64,000 bases of DNA from Perspicuibacillus lycopersici (GCF_025660475.1 NZ_JAOUSF010000001.1:496001-560000); one strand, 5' to 3'. Numbered from the stretch's first letter, positions 1 through 8,802 are shown. The notes: a model not told the origin generated them from the letters alone. Translations and numbers: made by a program.

Positions 1-765
1 CGTTTCGTGGAGAAAGTTACAGATGAAACCTCTAAAGTTATATTAGTAGATCATAATGAACGACAACAAAGTGCAGATGATATTGCGGAAGCGAAAGTAC
101 TTGAAGTTATTGACCATCATCGAATTGCTAACTTTGAAACTGCTGATCCGGTTTACTACCGTGCAGAGCCTGTTGGCTGTACTGCAACAATTTTGAAAAA
201 AATATTCAAGGAAAAAGATGTAACGATAACTAAAGAAATTGCCGGTTTATTACTATCAGCAATAATTTCAGACTCTTTATTATTTAAATCCCCAACATGC
301 ACAGACGAAGATGTTCAAGCTGCAAAAGAGCTTGCGGAAATTGCTGGTGTAGACTTAGAAGCATATGGAATGGCAATGCTAAAAGCTGGAGCAAATGTAA
401 GTGAAAAATCTGCTGAACAGCTTATTTCCCTTGATGCAAAAGATTTTCAAATTGCTGACTATCACCTAGTTATTGCGCAAATAAACACAGTAGATACTAA
501 TGATGTGCTAAATAGACAAGCTGAGGTTGAAAAAGCTATTCAAACAGTAATCGATGAAAAAGAATTAGATTTATTCTTATTTGTCATTACCGACATTCTA
601 AACAGTAATTCTGTAGGACTTGCACTAGGTAAAGAAGCGGCAGCTGTTGAAAAAGCATACAATGTTACTTTAGAAAATAATACTGCATTACTTAAAGGTG
701 TCGTTTCTCGGAAAAAACAAGTTGTCCCTGTATTAACTTCTATTTTTGAAAAGCTAACGAAATAA
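1..765 (+). CDS. ppaC: Manganese-dependent inorganic pyrophosphatase, 5' end cut by the window
   Basis: Family II (DHH-type) inorganic pyrophosphatase, which hydrolyses cytosolic pyrophosphate to phosphate and pulls biosynthetic reactions forward. The frame is open from base 1, so the gene starts upstream; about 255 residues remain of the family's roughly 310. Visible are the LVDHNE segment and, about 25 residues later, the metal-binding DHH within [10 protein letters not shown]. The C-terminal DHHA2 domain carries the substrate-binding SRKKQVVP near the end. A strong terminator follows, so it is the last gene of its transcript. Identification is by family motifs and is firm. Confidence 0.96.
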   Translation, partial: RFVEKVTDETSKVILVDHNERQQSADDIAEAKVLEVIDHHRIANFETADPVYYRAEPVGCTATILKKIFKEKDVTITKEIAGLLLSAIISDSLLFKSPTCTDEDVQAAKELAEIAGVDLEAYGMAMLKAGANVSEKSAEQLISLDAKDFQIADYHLVIAQINTVDTNDVLNRQAEVEKAIQTVIDEKELDLFLFVITDILNSNSVGLALGKEAAAVEKAYNVTLENNTALLKGVVSRKKQVVPVLTSIFEKLTK

Positions 766-790
766 TAAAGCCTACATACAGGATATTCCA

Positions 791-839
791 AAACAGAGCA
801 AACCAAGTATTCAATACTTCAATTCGCTCTGTTTTTTTT
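791..839 (+). terminator. Rho-independent terminator of ppaC
   Basis: The outer arms AAACAGAGC and GCTCTGTTT enclose a second perfect 7-bp hairpin (AAGTATT/AATACTT), and a run of eight T follows directly. It lies 25 bases after the ppaC stop. Confidence 0.9.
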
Positions 840-1074
840 GCATTCTCTCCTTATTATTATTTCCTCCCCTTTCTTTGTTTGCCCAAGGTGAATGGCAGAC
901 TATTTAGTGAAATGATTCTGTATGAAAGAGAAGGAGCCACGCCAAATTAACTAAGCAAGTAGTTGAGCCTTAACTGATGAAACAATCACCATCCAATCAA
1001 CAAACTTCTATTAGTAAGAACTCAAAAATTTATATAAAGTAATCAATTCCCAAAGAAACTTACTAGCCAATAAC
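840..1074. other. Intergenic stretch without a supportable gene
   Basis: Between the ppaC terminator and the cvfB terminator no frame is open for more than about 25 codons with a ribosome binding site. Short open pieces occur near 930-960 and 976-1040 but are broken by stops. It could be a decayed small gene; I see nothing to name. Confidence 0.5.
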
Positions 1075-1126
1075 AGAAAAAAACCATCCATTTGGATAAT
1101 CCTCCAAACCGATGGGTTTTTCTGTT
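1075..1126 (-). terminator. Terminator of cvfB
   Basis: Read on the minus strand, an imperfect stem (ACCCATC ... GATGGTT with flanking A/T pairing) is followed by a T run. It overlaps the cvfB stop codon. Confidence 0.75.
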
Positions 1127-1985
1127 AATTTTCTTTTATATACGTCCAACCATCTTTTTGATATACCTTGCCTTCTTTCATTAACCTACCAATGGATCGC
1201 TTAAATGCCGCCTTGCTCATATTAAACCGCCTTTGAATATCATCCGGCTGGCTTTTATCAGTATAAGGCATGCTGCCGCCCCGTTTCACTAAATATGCAT
1301 AAATCTCTTCTGCATCCTGGTCCAATGCCTCATGACCGCGTTTTAATAACGAAACATTTACTGTTCCATCCTCTTTCACATCAATAATCCGCCCTTGAAC
1401 TTCAGACCCGACTCTCGGTTCTCTCATTCGTTGGCTTTCATGAATGAAGCCACGATAACCTTCCTCTGTAATAATAAAGGTTCCAGAATGCAATGTTCGA
1501 TAAACCGTACCTGTTACATTTTTATTAAAGGCACTTCGATCGGCTATTTTAAATAGCTCGCTCATAATATTTTCTGTTGCTAATTTACCAAGAAGACCGC
1601 CTTGATTATCTACCTTTAATGTACAATATAATCGGCAACCTTTTGTTGGCCAAACCTCTTCTAGCTTAGGAAGATCATCCTTATGAATTAAAATATCTTT
1701 ACTTATACCAATGTCGATAAATACCCCTAAATCTTCCACTGACTCGACTACTTCACACCAGCTATACTTGCCGACTTCAATTTCTGGAATGACCATTGTT
1801 GCAGCAGTTCTTCCCTGCTTATCTGTATATAAAAATACTTCCACATCTTGATCTACTTCAATAGGAGAAGTAATTTCGCTTTGGTGAAGTAATACATCTT
1901 CTGTTTCATTCGTTAAAAAGTAACCAAATGACGATTCTCTTGCAACTCTTAATGTAACGCTTGATCCTGGATTTAATGATACCAT
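1125..1985 (-). CDS. cvfB: CvfB-family S1 RNA-binding regulator (YitL)
   Basis: A 286-residue cytosolic protein of the CvfB/YitL family: several S1-like OB folds followed by a C-terminal winged helix. The first OB fold opens with LNPGSSVTLRVARESSFGYF. An S1-like segment lies around residues 65-125 (GKYSWCEVVESVEDLGVFIDIG) and another around 150-215 (FNKNVTGTVYRTLHSGTFI). The end reads MSKAAFKRSIGRLMKEGKV, the typical winged helix. In Staphylococcus this family affects virulence gene expression through RNA binding; its role in bacilli is poorly defined. Monocistronic, with its own terminator. Confidence 0.93.
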   Translation of the reverse strand: MVSLNPGSSVTLRVARESSFGYFLTNETEDVLLHQSEITSPIEVDQDVEVFLYTDKQGRTAATMVIPEIEVGKYSWCEVVESVEDLGVFIDIGISKDILIHKDDLPKLEEVWPTKGCRLYCTLKVDNQGGLLGKLATENIMSELFKIADRSAFNKNVTGTVYRTLHSGTFIITEEGYRGFIHESQRMREPRVGSEVQGRIIDVKEDGTVNVSLLKRGHEALDQDAEEIYAYLVKRGGSMPYTDKSQPDDIQRRFNMSKAAFKRSIGRLMKEGKVYQKDGWTYIKEN

Positions 1986-2181
1986 ATACTTTTATCCTTC
2001 CTTCTTTTCATGCTACTTTGTTGACTATATCATTTCTTTGCATTATTTTCATCCTATTATATTTTTCGAGTAATTTATTTTTTGTATTCTTATATTTTTT
2101 ATTAGACTGTTTTCTTAGGCAGTGTAGCTTTTTCAAGAGTTGGGTTAGTGAAAGAAAATATTGGGATGCTCCCTTAAAAAA

Positions 2182-2227
2182 ATGGAGTGTATTCAGTCTA
2201 CAGTCTATAACAAAAAGCACACTCCAT
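2182..2227. repeat. Inverted repeat in the cvfB/WYL-gene intergenic region
   Basis: ATGGAGTGT at 2182-2190 is perfectly complementary to ACACTCCAT at 2219-2227, with a 28-base loop and no T run. It lies in the otherwise empty 327-base gap between cvfB and the small plus-strand gene. Function unknown. Confidence 0.6.
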
Positions 2228-2250
2228 CATTTCAGAAAAAAATATTCGAC

Positions 2251-2280
2251 TTGAATGGCGAACATAAGTTTGGTTATAAT
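2251..2280 (+). promoter_or_regulatory. Sigma-A promoter of the small WYL-like gene
   Basis: TTGAAT (-35) and TATAAT (-10) are separated by 18 bases, 33 bases upstream of the start codon, with CGGAGG as ribosome binding site at 2301-2306. Confidence 0.75.
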
Positions 2281-2312
2281 AAATATAACAACTAATAACT
2301 CGGAGGTTTTCC

Positions 2313-2534
2313 ATGTATAAGTTACTTTTGAAAAGTGCTCAGCAACAAATTCCACTGGAAATGATATATGAATCTAAGCATGGTAATATTTCTAAACGTG
2401 TTATTTATGTAAAGAAAATTAGTTCTACGCATATGTACGCCTACTGTTTAACAAAAAAACAATACCGTTCCTTTTTAATTGATCAAATATTAGCGATTCA
2501 ACCGACCAACAAACAAAGAAAGCCTACGGCATAA
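2313..2534 (+). CDS. Small stand-alone WYL-like domain protein
   Basis: A 73-residue protein with a good promoter and a CGGAGG ribosome binding site 6 bases before ATG. The pattern (IPLEMIYESKHGNISKRVIYVKKI, then AYCLTKKQYRSFLIDQILAIQP) looks like a single WYL fold. That is a beta-barrel ligand- or nucleic-acid-binding domain usually attached to transcription regulators. Here no DNA-binding part is present. The family call is from pattern recognition, and the function is unknown. Confidence 0.7.
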   Translation: MYKLLLKSAQQQIPLEMIYESKHGNISKRVIYVKKISSTHMYAYCLTKKQYRSFLIDQILAIQPTNKQRKPTA

Positions 2535-2648
2535 TGAAACATTTTGCTCATAAAATCAAAAAATTAGTTCATTCCGTTCGCCCTCCTCGAATTATTTATG
2601 GTATGATTTACTCGTGTAAACGCTCACTAAAAAACGGGAGAGAGAATA

Positions 2649-3374
2649 ATGGAAAAAGGCAAAACGACAGATTTATCATTTTACAGTAATGAATTACAGG
2701 AACAAGTTCAAATACTTGTTTATACTCCTCCACAATTTACTCCATTAAATAAATATGCATATTGTATTGCCCAAGATGGGAAGGATTATTTTCAATTAGG
2801 AAGAATTGCCCGCACCATTGATGAGCTATTATACAATGGAGAGATAGAACCAATATTATTTTTCGGTATTCCTTATCAAAATGTAGCCGATCGTAGAAAA
2901 AAATACCATCCTTTAGGTTCCATGCAAAAACAATATATGCGTTTCCTTGTCTACGAGCTTATTCCATTTATCGAAGAAAGATTTCCTGTTTTACATATGG
3001 GACAATCACGTGCATTAGCAGGAGATTCATTAGCTGCCACCATCTCTCTATTAACAGCACTAGAATACCCACACACTTTTGGAAAGATTATGCTACATTC
3101 TCCATATGTTGATGAAAATGTGATAAACGCTGTTAATCATTTTTCCAATGGAGATTTGCTCACTGCCTATCATGTGATTGGGAAAGAAGAAACATTCGTT
3201 AAAATGACTAATGGTGAAACTGCCGATTTTCTTACACCAAATCGAACGCTGTCCAAATCATTAACAAACAACATTGCCGATTATTTTTATGATGAATTTG
3301 ATGGCAATCATACTTGGAAATATTGGCAGAAGGATATAAAAAGAGCGCTAACCTTTTTATTTCCAAATGAGTAA
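2649..3374 (+). CDS. yjcH: Alpha/beta-hydrolase, esterase-D-like (YjcH)
   Basis: A 241-residue cytosolic putative esterase, first of the yjcH-yjcG-yjcF group that is conserved in bacilli. The nucleophile elbow is probably AGDSLAA near residue 120. The catalytic histidine is likely in FDGNHTWKYW near residue 220. GGGAGAGAG serves as ribosome binding site. The substrate is not known. It has its own -10-like TATGAT at 2602 and is separated from yjcG by 130 bases that hold another -10-like TATAAT. Confidence 0.85.
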   Translation: MEKGKTTDLSFYSNELQEQVQILVYTPPQFTPLNKYAYCIAQDGKDYFQLGRIARTIDELLYNGEIEPILFFGIPYQNVADRRKKYHPLGSMQKQYMRFLVYELIPFIEERFPVLHMGQSRALAGDSLAATISLLTALEYPHTFGKIMLHSPYVDENVINAVNHFSNGDLLTAYHVIGKEETFVKMTNGETADFLTPNRTLSKSLTNNIADYFYDEFDGNHTWKYWQKDIKRALTFLFPNE

Positions 3375-3504
3375 TACAATATTTTTGTGCTGAAAAATTT
3401 GAAGTCTGCTTCCAAATTCTTCTTTTATATTTATTTTATTTTGTTATAATGAAAGAACTATGGGACTTTACAAAAAATTCTTATTTAAGGAGGGGTATGA
3501 GTAA

Positions 3505-4014
3505 ATGAAAGTAGGTATCGCAATATTTCCTTCAAAAAAATTACAGGATTTAGCTAATTCCTATCGAAAGCGCTATGATCCGCAATATGCTTTAATTCCA
3601 CCACATATTACTTTAAAATCAGCATTCGAATTAAATGAAGAAGAATTAACAGAAGTATCTTCCGAATTGGAAAAAATTTCAGAGAAGTTTCAACCGTTTA
3701 CATTAAACACAAAAAAAATAAGCTCTTTTCACCCAGTGAATAATGTCATATTTTTAAAGGTAGAGCCAACGGAAGAATTAGTTGGCTTGCACCAGGCTGT
3801 TAACACAAGTTTCTTTGGAGGTCCAGCAGAGTATGCTTTTGTTCCGCATATTACTATTGGCCAACAATTATCCAATAGTGAGCATGCGGATGTGTTCGGA
3901 CAGCTACAATTACAAAAAATTGAGCATCAGGAAACAATCGATCGCTTCCACTTACTTTATCAATTAGATAATGAAATTTGGACAGTATATGAAACATTTT
4001 TATTAGGAAAGTGA
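3505..4014 (+). CDS. yjcG: 2H phosphoesterase, 2'-5' RNA ligase-like (YjcG)
   Basis: A 169-residue protein with the two signature histidine motifs of the 2H phosphoesterase superfamily: PPHITL near residue 33 and VPHITI near residue 113. Such enzymes act on 2',3'-cyclic or 2'-5'-linked phosphodiesters; the physiological substrate of YjcG is unknown. The start is ATG with AAGGAGGGG about 9 bases upstream. It ends 9 bases before the GNAT gene, so the two are probably co-transcribed. Confidence 0.93.
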   Translation: MKVGIAIFPSKKLQDLANSYRKRYDPQYALIPPHITLKSAFELNEEELTEVSSELEKISEKFQPFTLNTKKISSFHPVNNVIFLKVEPTEELVGLHQAVNTSFFGGPAEYAFVPHITIGQQLSNSEHADVFGQLQLQKIEHQETIDRFHLLYQLDNEIWTVYETFLLGK

Positions 4015-4023
4015 GCGTACGTA

Positions 4024-4449
4024 ATGAATGTAATAGTAGTAGAAAATAAGGAACAGCTCCAAGATGCATTTAAAATTCGCACCATTGTTTTTGTGGAGGA
4101 GCAAAACGTACCACCAGAAGAGGAAATCGACCAATTTGAAAAAGAATCTACACATTTTGTTGTATATTCCGATGAAAAAGATCCAATTGCTGCAGGAAGA
4201 TTTCGTGAACATGAAGGCTATGGAAAAATCGAAAGAATTTGTGTTCTCCCCTCTTACCGTAAATACGGCATAGGAAAATTAATCATGGAGCAAATTATTG
4301 CTTATGCAAAAGAAAATCATTTTTCCAAGCTTAAATTAAATGCACAAACACATGCTATTCCATTTTATGAAAAATTAGGCTTCCGGGCGGTTTCTGACAT
4401 ATTTATGGATGCCGGAATTCCACATAAAACAATGACGATGAATATTTAA
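4024..4449 (+). CDS. yjcF: GNAT-family N-acetyltransferase (YjcF)
   Basis: A 141-residue GNAT domain protein: the acetyl-CoA-binding loop is visible as VLPSYRKYGIGKLIMEQII (residues about 78-96), followed by LNAQTHAIPFYEKLGF typical of strand 5. The N-terminal VFVEEQNVPPEEEIDQFE is the ElaA/YjcF-type opening. The acceptor substrate is unknown. It is last in the yjcG-yjcF pair and is followed by a terminator. Confidence 0.93.
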   Translation: MNVIVVENKEQLQDAFKIRTIVFVEEQNVPPEEEIDQFEKESTHFVVYSDEKDPIAAGRFREHEGYGKIERICVLPSYRKYGIGKLIMEQIIAYAKENHFSKLKLNAQTHAIPFYEKLGFRAVSDIFMDAGIPHKTMTMNI

Positions 4450-4468
4450 ACGAAGGAAAGTACTCTAC

Positions 4469-4504
4469 AACACGCTAGTCAAATTTGGCAAGCGTGTTTT
4501 TTCA
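4469..4504 (+). terminator. Terminator after yjcF
   Basis: AACACGCT and AGCGTGTT form a perfect 8-bp stem, extended inside by GTCAAATTTGGC, and are followed by TTTTTTC. Confidence 0.9.
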
Positions 4505-4584
4505 TTTTCTTCATTTAGATGTTTAATATAATCGAACTTGGTCAAGATGATAAATAGATTACTCAGCTGAGGAGAATTTTTATC

Positions 4585-5262
4585 ATGGATTTTTTTCATA
4601 TTTTTATTGAGTTAATGATTGGCTATATCGCCCTTTTATTGTTGACGAAAATATTAGGCAAATCACAGATGTCCCAAATTACCGCATTTGATTTTATCTC
4701 CGCACTCGTTTTAGGAGAATTAGTTGGCAATGCATTATTCGATGATGAAATTGGAATTGCGAAAATTCTATTTGCCGTTTCTATTTGGGGAGTACTTGTC
4801 TATGTAACGGAAATTACTACGCAAAAATTCCGAAAAACCCGTCCCATATTAGAAGGGGGGCCATCAATTGTCATTTCTAAGGGGCTAATAGATTTTGATG
4901 CACTAAAAAAGAATCATTTGGATATTAATCAACTTCAACATTTACTACGTCTTCAAGGAGTATTCTCCATCCAAGAATGTGAGTTTGCAATATTAGAGAC
5001 CGATGGTCAGGTGAGTGTTTTAAAGAAAGCAGCAAATGATTATGTAACAAAGAATGAACTGAATATTGCTAACCAAACAAGAAGCCTTCCTGTATCTATC
5101 ATTTTAGATGGAGAAATCATTCCCGATAATTTAGCAATGATTGGCTGGAATCAACAACAATTAATGACAGAGCTTAATAATAAAGGAATTGATCATGTAA
5201 GAGATGTTTTGTTTGCAGAATGGGTTGAAAACGAGCCATTATATATTCAACCCTATCAATAA
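4585..5262 (+). CDS. DUF421 (YetF/YcaP-type) membrane protein
   Basis: A 225-residue protein with three N-terminal membrane helices (residues about 5-80). A soluble region follows, with the family hallmarks KTRPILEGGPSIVISKG and LRLQGVFSIQECEFAILETDG. The family is common in spore formers; some members are encoded in mobile spoVA clusters and are linked to spore heat resistance. This copy lies on the opposite strand from the nearby spoVA genes, so it is not in their operon. GAGGAG ribosome binding site; start at ATG. Confidence 0.92.
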   Translation: MDFFHIFIELMIGYIALLLLTKILGKSQMSQITAFDFISALVLGELVGNALFDDEIGIAKILFAVSIWGVLVYVTEITTQKFRKTRPILEGGPSIVISKGLIDFDALKKNHLDINQLQHLLRLQGVFSIQECEFAILETDGQVSVLKKAANDYVTKNELNIANQTRSLPVSIILDGEIIPDNLAMIGWNQQQLMTELNNKGIDHVRDVLFAEWVENEPLYIQPYQ

Positions 5263-5267
5263 GGAAT

Positions 5268-5504
5268 TTATATATAGTAATCAATGTATATTCCCTTGCC
5301 CAATTCTAATGGTTTAGCAAATTCTATTGTCGGTTTATCCCGTTTATAGCTAATTATGTGTGCTTCTCGTTGGTGATTGGCTAACTGAGAGTTATTGCTC
5401 TTTTGAACACAATTGACATTTTCCGGTTCATTTTTCATATAGTTATCCGGTGTACGGTACACCATATATTGGAAATAATCAATTGGAAGAAGATAACCCA
5501 TCAT
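5268..5504 (-). CDS. Small conserved-looking hypothetical protein
   Basis: A short protein (78 residues) that I do not recognise. It begins MMGYLLPIDYFQYMVYRTP and ends LGKGIYIDYYI. GGAGG lies 5 or 8 bases before two adjacent ATG codons, so the start is fixed to within one residue. It is transcribed toward and nearly abuts the DUF421 gene (5-base gap, convergent). It follows spoVIF on the same strand after a hairpin, and its surroundings suggest a sporulation role, which is inference only. Confidence 0.65.
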   Translation of the reverse strand: MMGYLLPIDYFQYMVYRTPDNYMKNEPENVNCVQKSNNSQLANHQREAHIISYKRDKPTIEFAKPLELGKGIYIDYYI

Positions 5505-5566
5505 TTCCACCTCCAAGCAATATAACACCTTTATCAATATTTTACCAACATTCTGATATACAAGAA

Positions 5567-5597
5567 AGGCTTTAGATTGCTCTAAAGCCTATTTTTT
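5567..5597. terminator. Bidirectional hairpin between spoVIF and the 5268 gene
   Basis: AGGCTTTAGA and TCTAAAGCCT are perfect 10-bp arms with a 4-base loop. T-rich tracts lie on both sides (stronger on the plus strand). The stem overlaps the spoVIF stop codon. Confidence 0.8.
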
Positions 5598-5846
5598 GTT
5601 ATTAATCATTTTGGCAATGGTATTAAAATCTAGTTGTTTTCCATCATTTACAATTGTTTTTACGATTTTATCTTCCATTTCTTTTGGAATATTACGATTT
5701 GCAATTTGAGATACTTGCTGCACCACTCTTCGAACAGTATTCTCATCTTTAAAATTTGCATTTTGTAATGAATTCGCTAATTGCAAAATATCATTCATGT
5801 TTACGCCTGTCTTTTTCTCTATGCTTTTAAAAAATTGATTATCCAT
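5589..5846 (-). CDS. spoVIF: Stage VI sporulation protein F
   Basis: An 85-residue protein beginning MDNQFFKSIEKKTGVNMNDI, the characteristic N-terminus of SpoVIF (YjcC). SpoVIF is a late mother-cell protein needed for proper coat assembly and spore resistance in B. subtilis. The frame continues upstream without a stop, but GGGAG precedes this ATG by 12 bases and the start matches family length. It neighbours other late sporulation genes. Confidence 0.9.
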   Translation of the reverse strand: MDNQFFKSIEKKTGVNMNDILQLANSLQNANFKDENTVRRVVQQVSQIANRNIPKEMEDKIVKTIVNDGKQLDFNTIAKMINNKK

Positions 5847-5982
5847 TCTCTTTTTCACGCTCCCATTTAAGGCTACAATATTGTATTCCTTAATTGACAA
5901 AACGTGCGAGATTTTCATTTATGCTTAGAGAAAACAACAAACAACTAGAAAATTAGTTTTAAAATAGCCTCTATGTAGAAAT

Positions 5983-6003
5983 AGGATAGGGTTTACCTAT
6001 CCT
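5983..6003 (-). terminator. Hairpin after the yjcZ-like gene
   Basis: AGGATAGG and CCTATCCT are perfect 8-bp arms with a 5-base loop, 11 bases after the stop. The T-tract on the minus strand is weak (ATTTCT). Confidence 0.65.
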
Positions 6004-6014
6004 ACCCGCAAGAA

Positions 6015-6152
6015 TTAAATAAAGCTTGCGCCAACGATAATCAATAAGATAAACAATACAACAATTAAAACGAATGAGGAACCATAGCCACCACCAACAT
6101 TACCGTAGCCATAGCCGCCCCAGCCGCATCCGCCGCCGTAGCCCCAGCCCAT
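6015..6152 (-). CDS. yjcZ: YjcZ-family sporulation peptide
   Basis: A 45-residue peptide: residues 1-25 are Gly/Tyr/Trp-rich ([17 protein letters not shown]), then one hydrophobic helix ([15 protein letters not shown]). This is the classic YjcZ/YtrI-like tiny sporulation protein layout; these peptides are made late in sporulation and are thought to sit in membranes. It lies between spoVIF and the spoVA genes. Ribosome binding is a GAGGTG just upstream. Confidence 0.92.
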   Translation of the reverse strand: MGWGYGGGCGWGGYGYGNVGGGYGSSFVLIVVLFILLIIVGASFI

Positions 6153-6274
6153 AGTATTCACCTCACTTTACTATTGTCAATTTAGCATATGTAACTAAAG
6201 GTAAGTATGTATGGGCTTTTTTCCATGTTTGTTATTTCGTTTCACTTTCTTACATGCTATTTCTAGATATCTGT

Positions 6275-6631
6275 TTATCCTTTCGCTCTAAAAAGCAGTG
6301 CTCCGATAAATGCAAAAATGATTGCAGCAGAAATACCAGAGCTTGTAACTTCAAACATTCCTGTTACAACTCCAATTATGCCGTGCATTTCCGCCTCTTG
6401 TAATGCCCCGTGGACTAATGAATTCCCGAAGCTAGTGATTGGAATCGTAGCACCTGCACCTGCAAAATCCATTAATGGTTCATATAATCCAAAACCATCT
6501 AAAATCGCACCTATTACTACTAATAAACTCATTGTATGACCCGGTGTCAGTTTTACCACATCAAACAATAATTGGCCAATGACACAAATAAGTCCCCCAA
6601 CGACAAATGCCCAAAAAAACATTGCTAGCAT
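6275..6631 (-). CDS. spoVAEb: Spore germination/DPA channel protein SpoVAEb
   Basis: A 118-residue integral membrane protein with about four hydrophobic segments and the SpoVAC/SpoVAEb signature [24 protein letters not shown] and [19 protein letters not shown]. It is part of the SpoVA channel that moves dipicolinic acid across the inner spore membrane. I place the start at MLAMFF, since AGAAGG stands 7 bases before it; an upstream in-frame ATG would add 9 residues encoded by the ribosome binding site. Third in the spoVAC-D-Eb operon. Confidence 0.94.
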   Translation of the reverse strand: MLAMFFWAFVVGGLICVIGQLLFDVVKLTPGHTMSLLVVIGAILDGFGLYEPLMDFAGAGATIPITSFGNSLVHGALQEAEMHGIIGVVTGMFEVTSSGISAAIIFAFIGALLFRAKG

Positions 6632-6696
6632 ATTTTCACCTTCTTTTTTTGAATACATTAACCATTTGAAATAAATCTTTCAAAACCTTTACAGTA

Positions 6697-7710
6697 TTAA
6701 ATTTCTATGGAAACAGCATGTGCGATACATGGGATTGATTCTTTTTGTTGCACTGTCATAGGGGATAGCAGTGCTCCTGTTGCTACACATAATATTTTTT
6801 TATATTTCCCTTGTTTCAATTGTTTGATCAGATGCCCATAAATAACTGTTGCTGACGATGCTGGCCCACTTGCACCTGCCTGGATTGGTTGGTCCTCCTT
6901 GTAAATCATTAAACCGCAATCTTGAAATTTATCTTCCATAATATTTAATCCTTGTTGATGAAAAAGATCTAGTGCCGTTGCTCTTCCAATTTTTCCTAAA
7001 TCACCAGTGACAATTAAATCATAGTAACTCGGATCTCTTCCCGTATCTTTAAAATGTGCAGCAATTGTATCAACTGCAGCCGGTGCCATTGCGCCTCCCA
7101 TATTAAACGGATCTGATAAACCCATATCTACTACCTTACCTATCGTTGCCGTTGTTACTTTCGGTTCGTTTTGATTACTGTTATTTTGCTTAGAAACGAT
7201 CGCAAAGCCTGCACCCGTTACTGTCCACTGTGCAGTTGGTGGTTTTTGACCCCCATATTCCGTTGGATAACGAAATTGCCGCTCTGCTGTTGCATTGTGG
7301 CTAGCTGCACCTGTAACAATATTATTCGCTCCACCCTTATCCAATATAAAAGCAGCAAGTGCTAGTCCTTCCATCGAGGTGGAACACGCACCAAATATCC
7401 CAAAATATGGAATCCCAATGGTTCTAGCTGCAAAACTACTCGGTGTAATTTGATTAATTAGATCTCCTAAAATCATAAATTGAATTTGATTCTTTTGTAT
7501 GCTTCCTTTTTCTAAAGCAACTTGAATCGCTTCTTCTATTAAAAGGCGGTGTGCCTTTTCATAGGAGTCTTCCCCCATCCATAAATCCTCATGGAGGACA
7601 TCAAAATCATCAGCAAGCCGTCCCTCACGCTCAAACGGACCGCCAGTTACACCAGTAGAAATAATTACTGGTTTGTTTTGAAATAGCCATGATTGGTTGC
7701 CAATTAACAT
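6697..7710 (-). CDS. spoVAD: Stage V sporulation protein AD
   Basis: A 337-residue soluble thiolase-fold protein. In B. subtilis SpoVAD binds dipicolinic acid on the spore inner membrane for loading and release by the SpoVA channel. Seen: FGIFGACSTSMEGLALA at the former active-cysteine position, the AASHNATAERQFRYP block and the Gly-rich C-terminal half. Full length. It starts one base after the spoVAC stop, so it is translationally coupled. Confidence 0.97.
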   Translation of the reverse strand: MLIGNQSWLFQNKPVIISTGVTGGPFEREGRLADDFDVLHEDLWMGEDSYEKAHRLLIEEAIQVALEKGSIQKNQIQFMILGDLINQITPSSFAARTIGIPYFGIFGACSTSMEGLALAAFILDKGGANNIVTGAASHNATAERQFRYPTEYGGQKPPTAQWTVTGAGFAIVSKQNNSNQNEPKVTTATIGKVVDMGLSDPFNMGGAMAPAAVDTIAAHFKDTGRDPSYYDLIVTGDLGKIGRATALDLFHQQGLNIMEDKFQDCGLMIYKEDQPIQAGASGPASSATVIYGHLIKQLKQGKYKKILCVATGALLSPMTVQQKESIPCIAHAVSIEI

Positions 7711-7711
7711 A

Positions 7712-8182
7712 TTAGATTCCCACCCATTGCACTAGAATTGTTTTGATTAATGCTACGACAAAGGCAGAGAAGACACCAAATAAAATAACGGTACCAGCTA
7801 GTTTAAACATATTTGCGCCAACCCCTAATACAAATCCTTCGGTGCGGTGTTCAATCGCTGCTGATATTACAGAATTTCCAAATCCGGTCACAGGCACTGC
7901 ACTCCCAGCACCACTGAACTGACCAAGATGATCATATATTCCGAAACCAGTTAATAACATGGAAAAGAAAATCATGGTAGCAACGGTTGGATTACTTGCT
8001 GTTTGCTCCGTAAAATTGAAAAAATAAATATAAAAATACGTTACTGCTTGACCAATCATACAAATCGTTCCACCGACCAAAAAGGCGACAATACAGTTTC
8101 GCAAGACCGGACGTTTGAGCTCATGCTTCTGTTCAATTTTTGCATATTCTTTTTGTTCTGCTGTTTTTTTCTTCTTCGCCAT
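7712..8182 (-). CDS. spoVAC: Stage V sporulation protein AC
   Basis: A 156-residue membrane protein related to SpoVAEb: a Lys-rich cytosolic N-terminus (residues 1-28), then four to five hydrophobic segments. The shared motif is FFSMLLTGFGIYDHLGQFSGAGSAVPVTGFGNS. SpoVAC is described as a mechanosensitive channel subunit for dipicolinic acid movement. It sits 13 bases after the YhcN-like lipoprotein gene. Confidence 0.96.
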   Translation of the reverse strand: MAKKKKTAEQKEYAKIEQKHELKRPVLRNCIVAFLVGGTICMIGQAVTYFYIYFFNFTEQTASNPTVATMIFFSMLLTGFGIYDHLGQFSGAGSAVPVTGFGNSVISAAIEHRTEGFVLGVGANMFKLAGTVILFGVFSAFVVALIKTILVQWVGI

Positions 8183-8195
8183 ATTTGCTCACTCC

Positions 8196-8684
8196 TTACG
8201 TTTTTTCTTTACTAAGCTTAAATATTTTCCCTAATTGCTCCTCCATTTCATCCCTCGTAACTTTTCCATGCTCGCTTTTCTCTTGAAGTCGGACCGCCTC
8301 TAAAAAAATCTTATAATCACTCGATACAGAGAAGTTCTCGTCAGGATAAGCCTTTTCCAATTTTTCTTGAAGGTTTTTTTCTATTTTTTTCATATGAAAT
8401 CTCTGTAAATGCCGTACTTTATAAGCGACAAGTATTTCTTTTTCCCCTTTAATAACTGCAACATCATAAATTTCCTTCATAGATAACACTTTTTGTTTGA
8501 TTTTAGCTACCAATTGTTCCTCTTCCGCTTTATTTTCAGTTGTTACAGCTGAAGGGTTAGTGGTTTTAAGAAGTGCCGTTCTTGTCTCGCTCGTATCATT
8601 TTGCGCTTGACAGGCAGATAGGACAAGCAGAAACAAGAAACAAACGAACGCCTTTTGAATACCTTGATATTTTTTTTCCTTCAT
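8196..8684 (-). CDS. YhcN/YlaJ-family sporulation lipoprotein
   Basis: A 162-residue protein with a lipoprotein signal peptide (Lys-rich start, hydrophobic core, lipobox LSAC at residues about 22-25). A YhcN/YlaJ domain follows (KQKVLSMKEIYDVAVIKGEKEILVAYKV). Members are spore-membrane lipoproteins linked to germination or outgrowth. It is first in a four-gene operon with spoVAC, spoVAD and spoVAEb, a layout like that of mobile or secondary spoVA clusters. GGAAGGGAA ribosome binding site. Confidence 0.9.
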   Translation of the reverse strand: MKEKKYQGIQKAFVCFLFLLVLSACQAQNDTSETRTALLKTTNPSAVTTENKAEEEQLVAKIKQKVLSMKEIYDVAVIKGEKEILVAYKVRHLQRFHMKKIEKNLQEKLEKAYPDENFSVSSDYKIFLEAVRLQEKSEHGKVTRDEMEEQLGKIFKLSKEKT

Positions 8685-8802
8685 TCGATTCCCTTCCTAT
8701 GTACAAGATGTTGTTCTAATTGTCTTTTTGTATTTTTTCACAATATAGTTTTTTTATTTATAAAAATGCCTCAAGAAAAAAGGGTATTTTTTACAAAAGA
8801 CA

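Noticed and set aside
930..1040. Possible remnant of a small protein (short frames at 930-960 and 976-1040)
   Set aside because: Too short and broken by several stops; no family could be named.
2008..2220. 70-codon minus-strand frame upstream of cvfB
   Set aside because: No ribosome binding site, low-complexity AT-rich composition, and it covers the cvfB upstream region and an inverted repeat.
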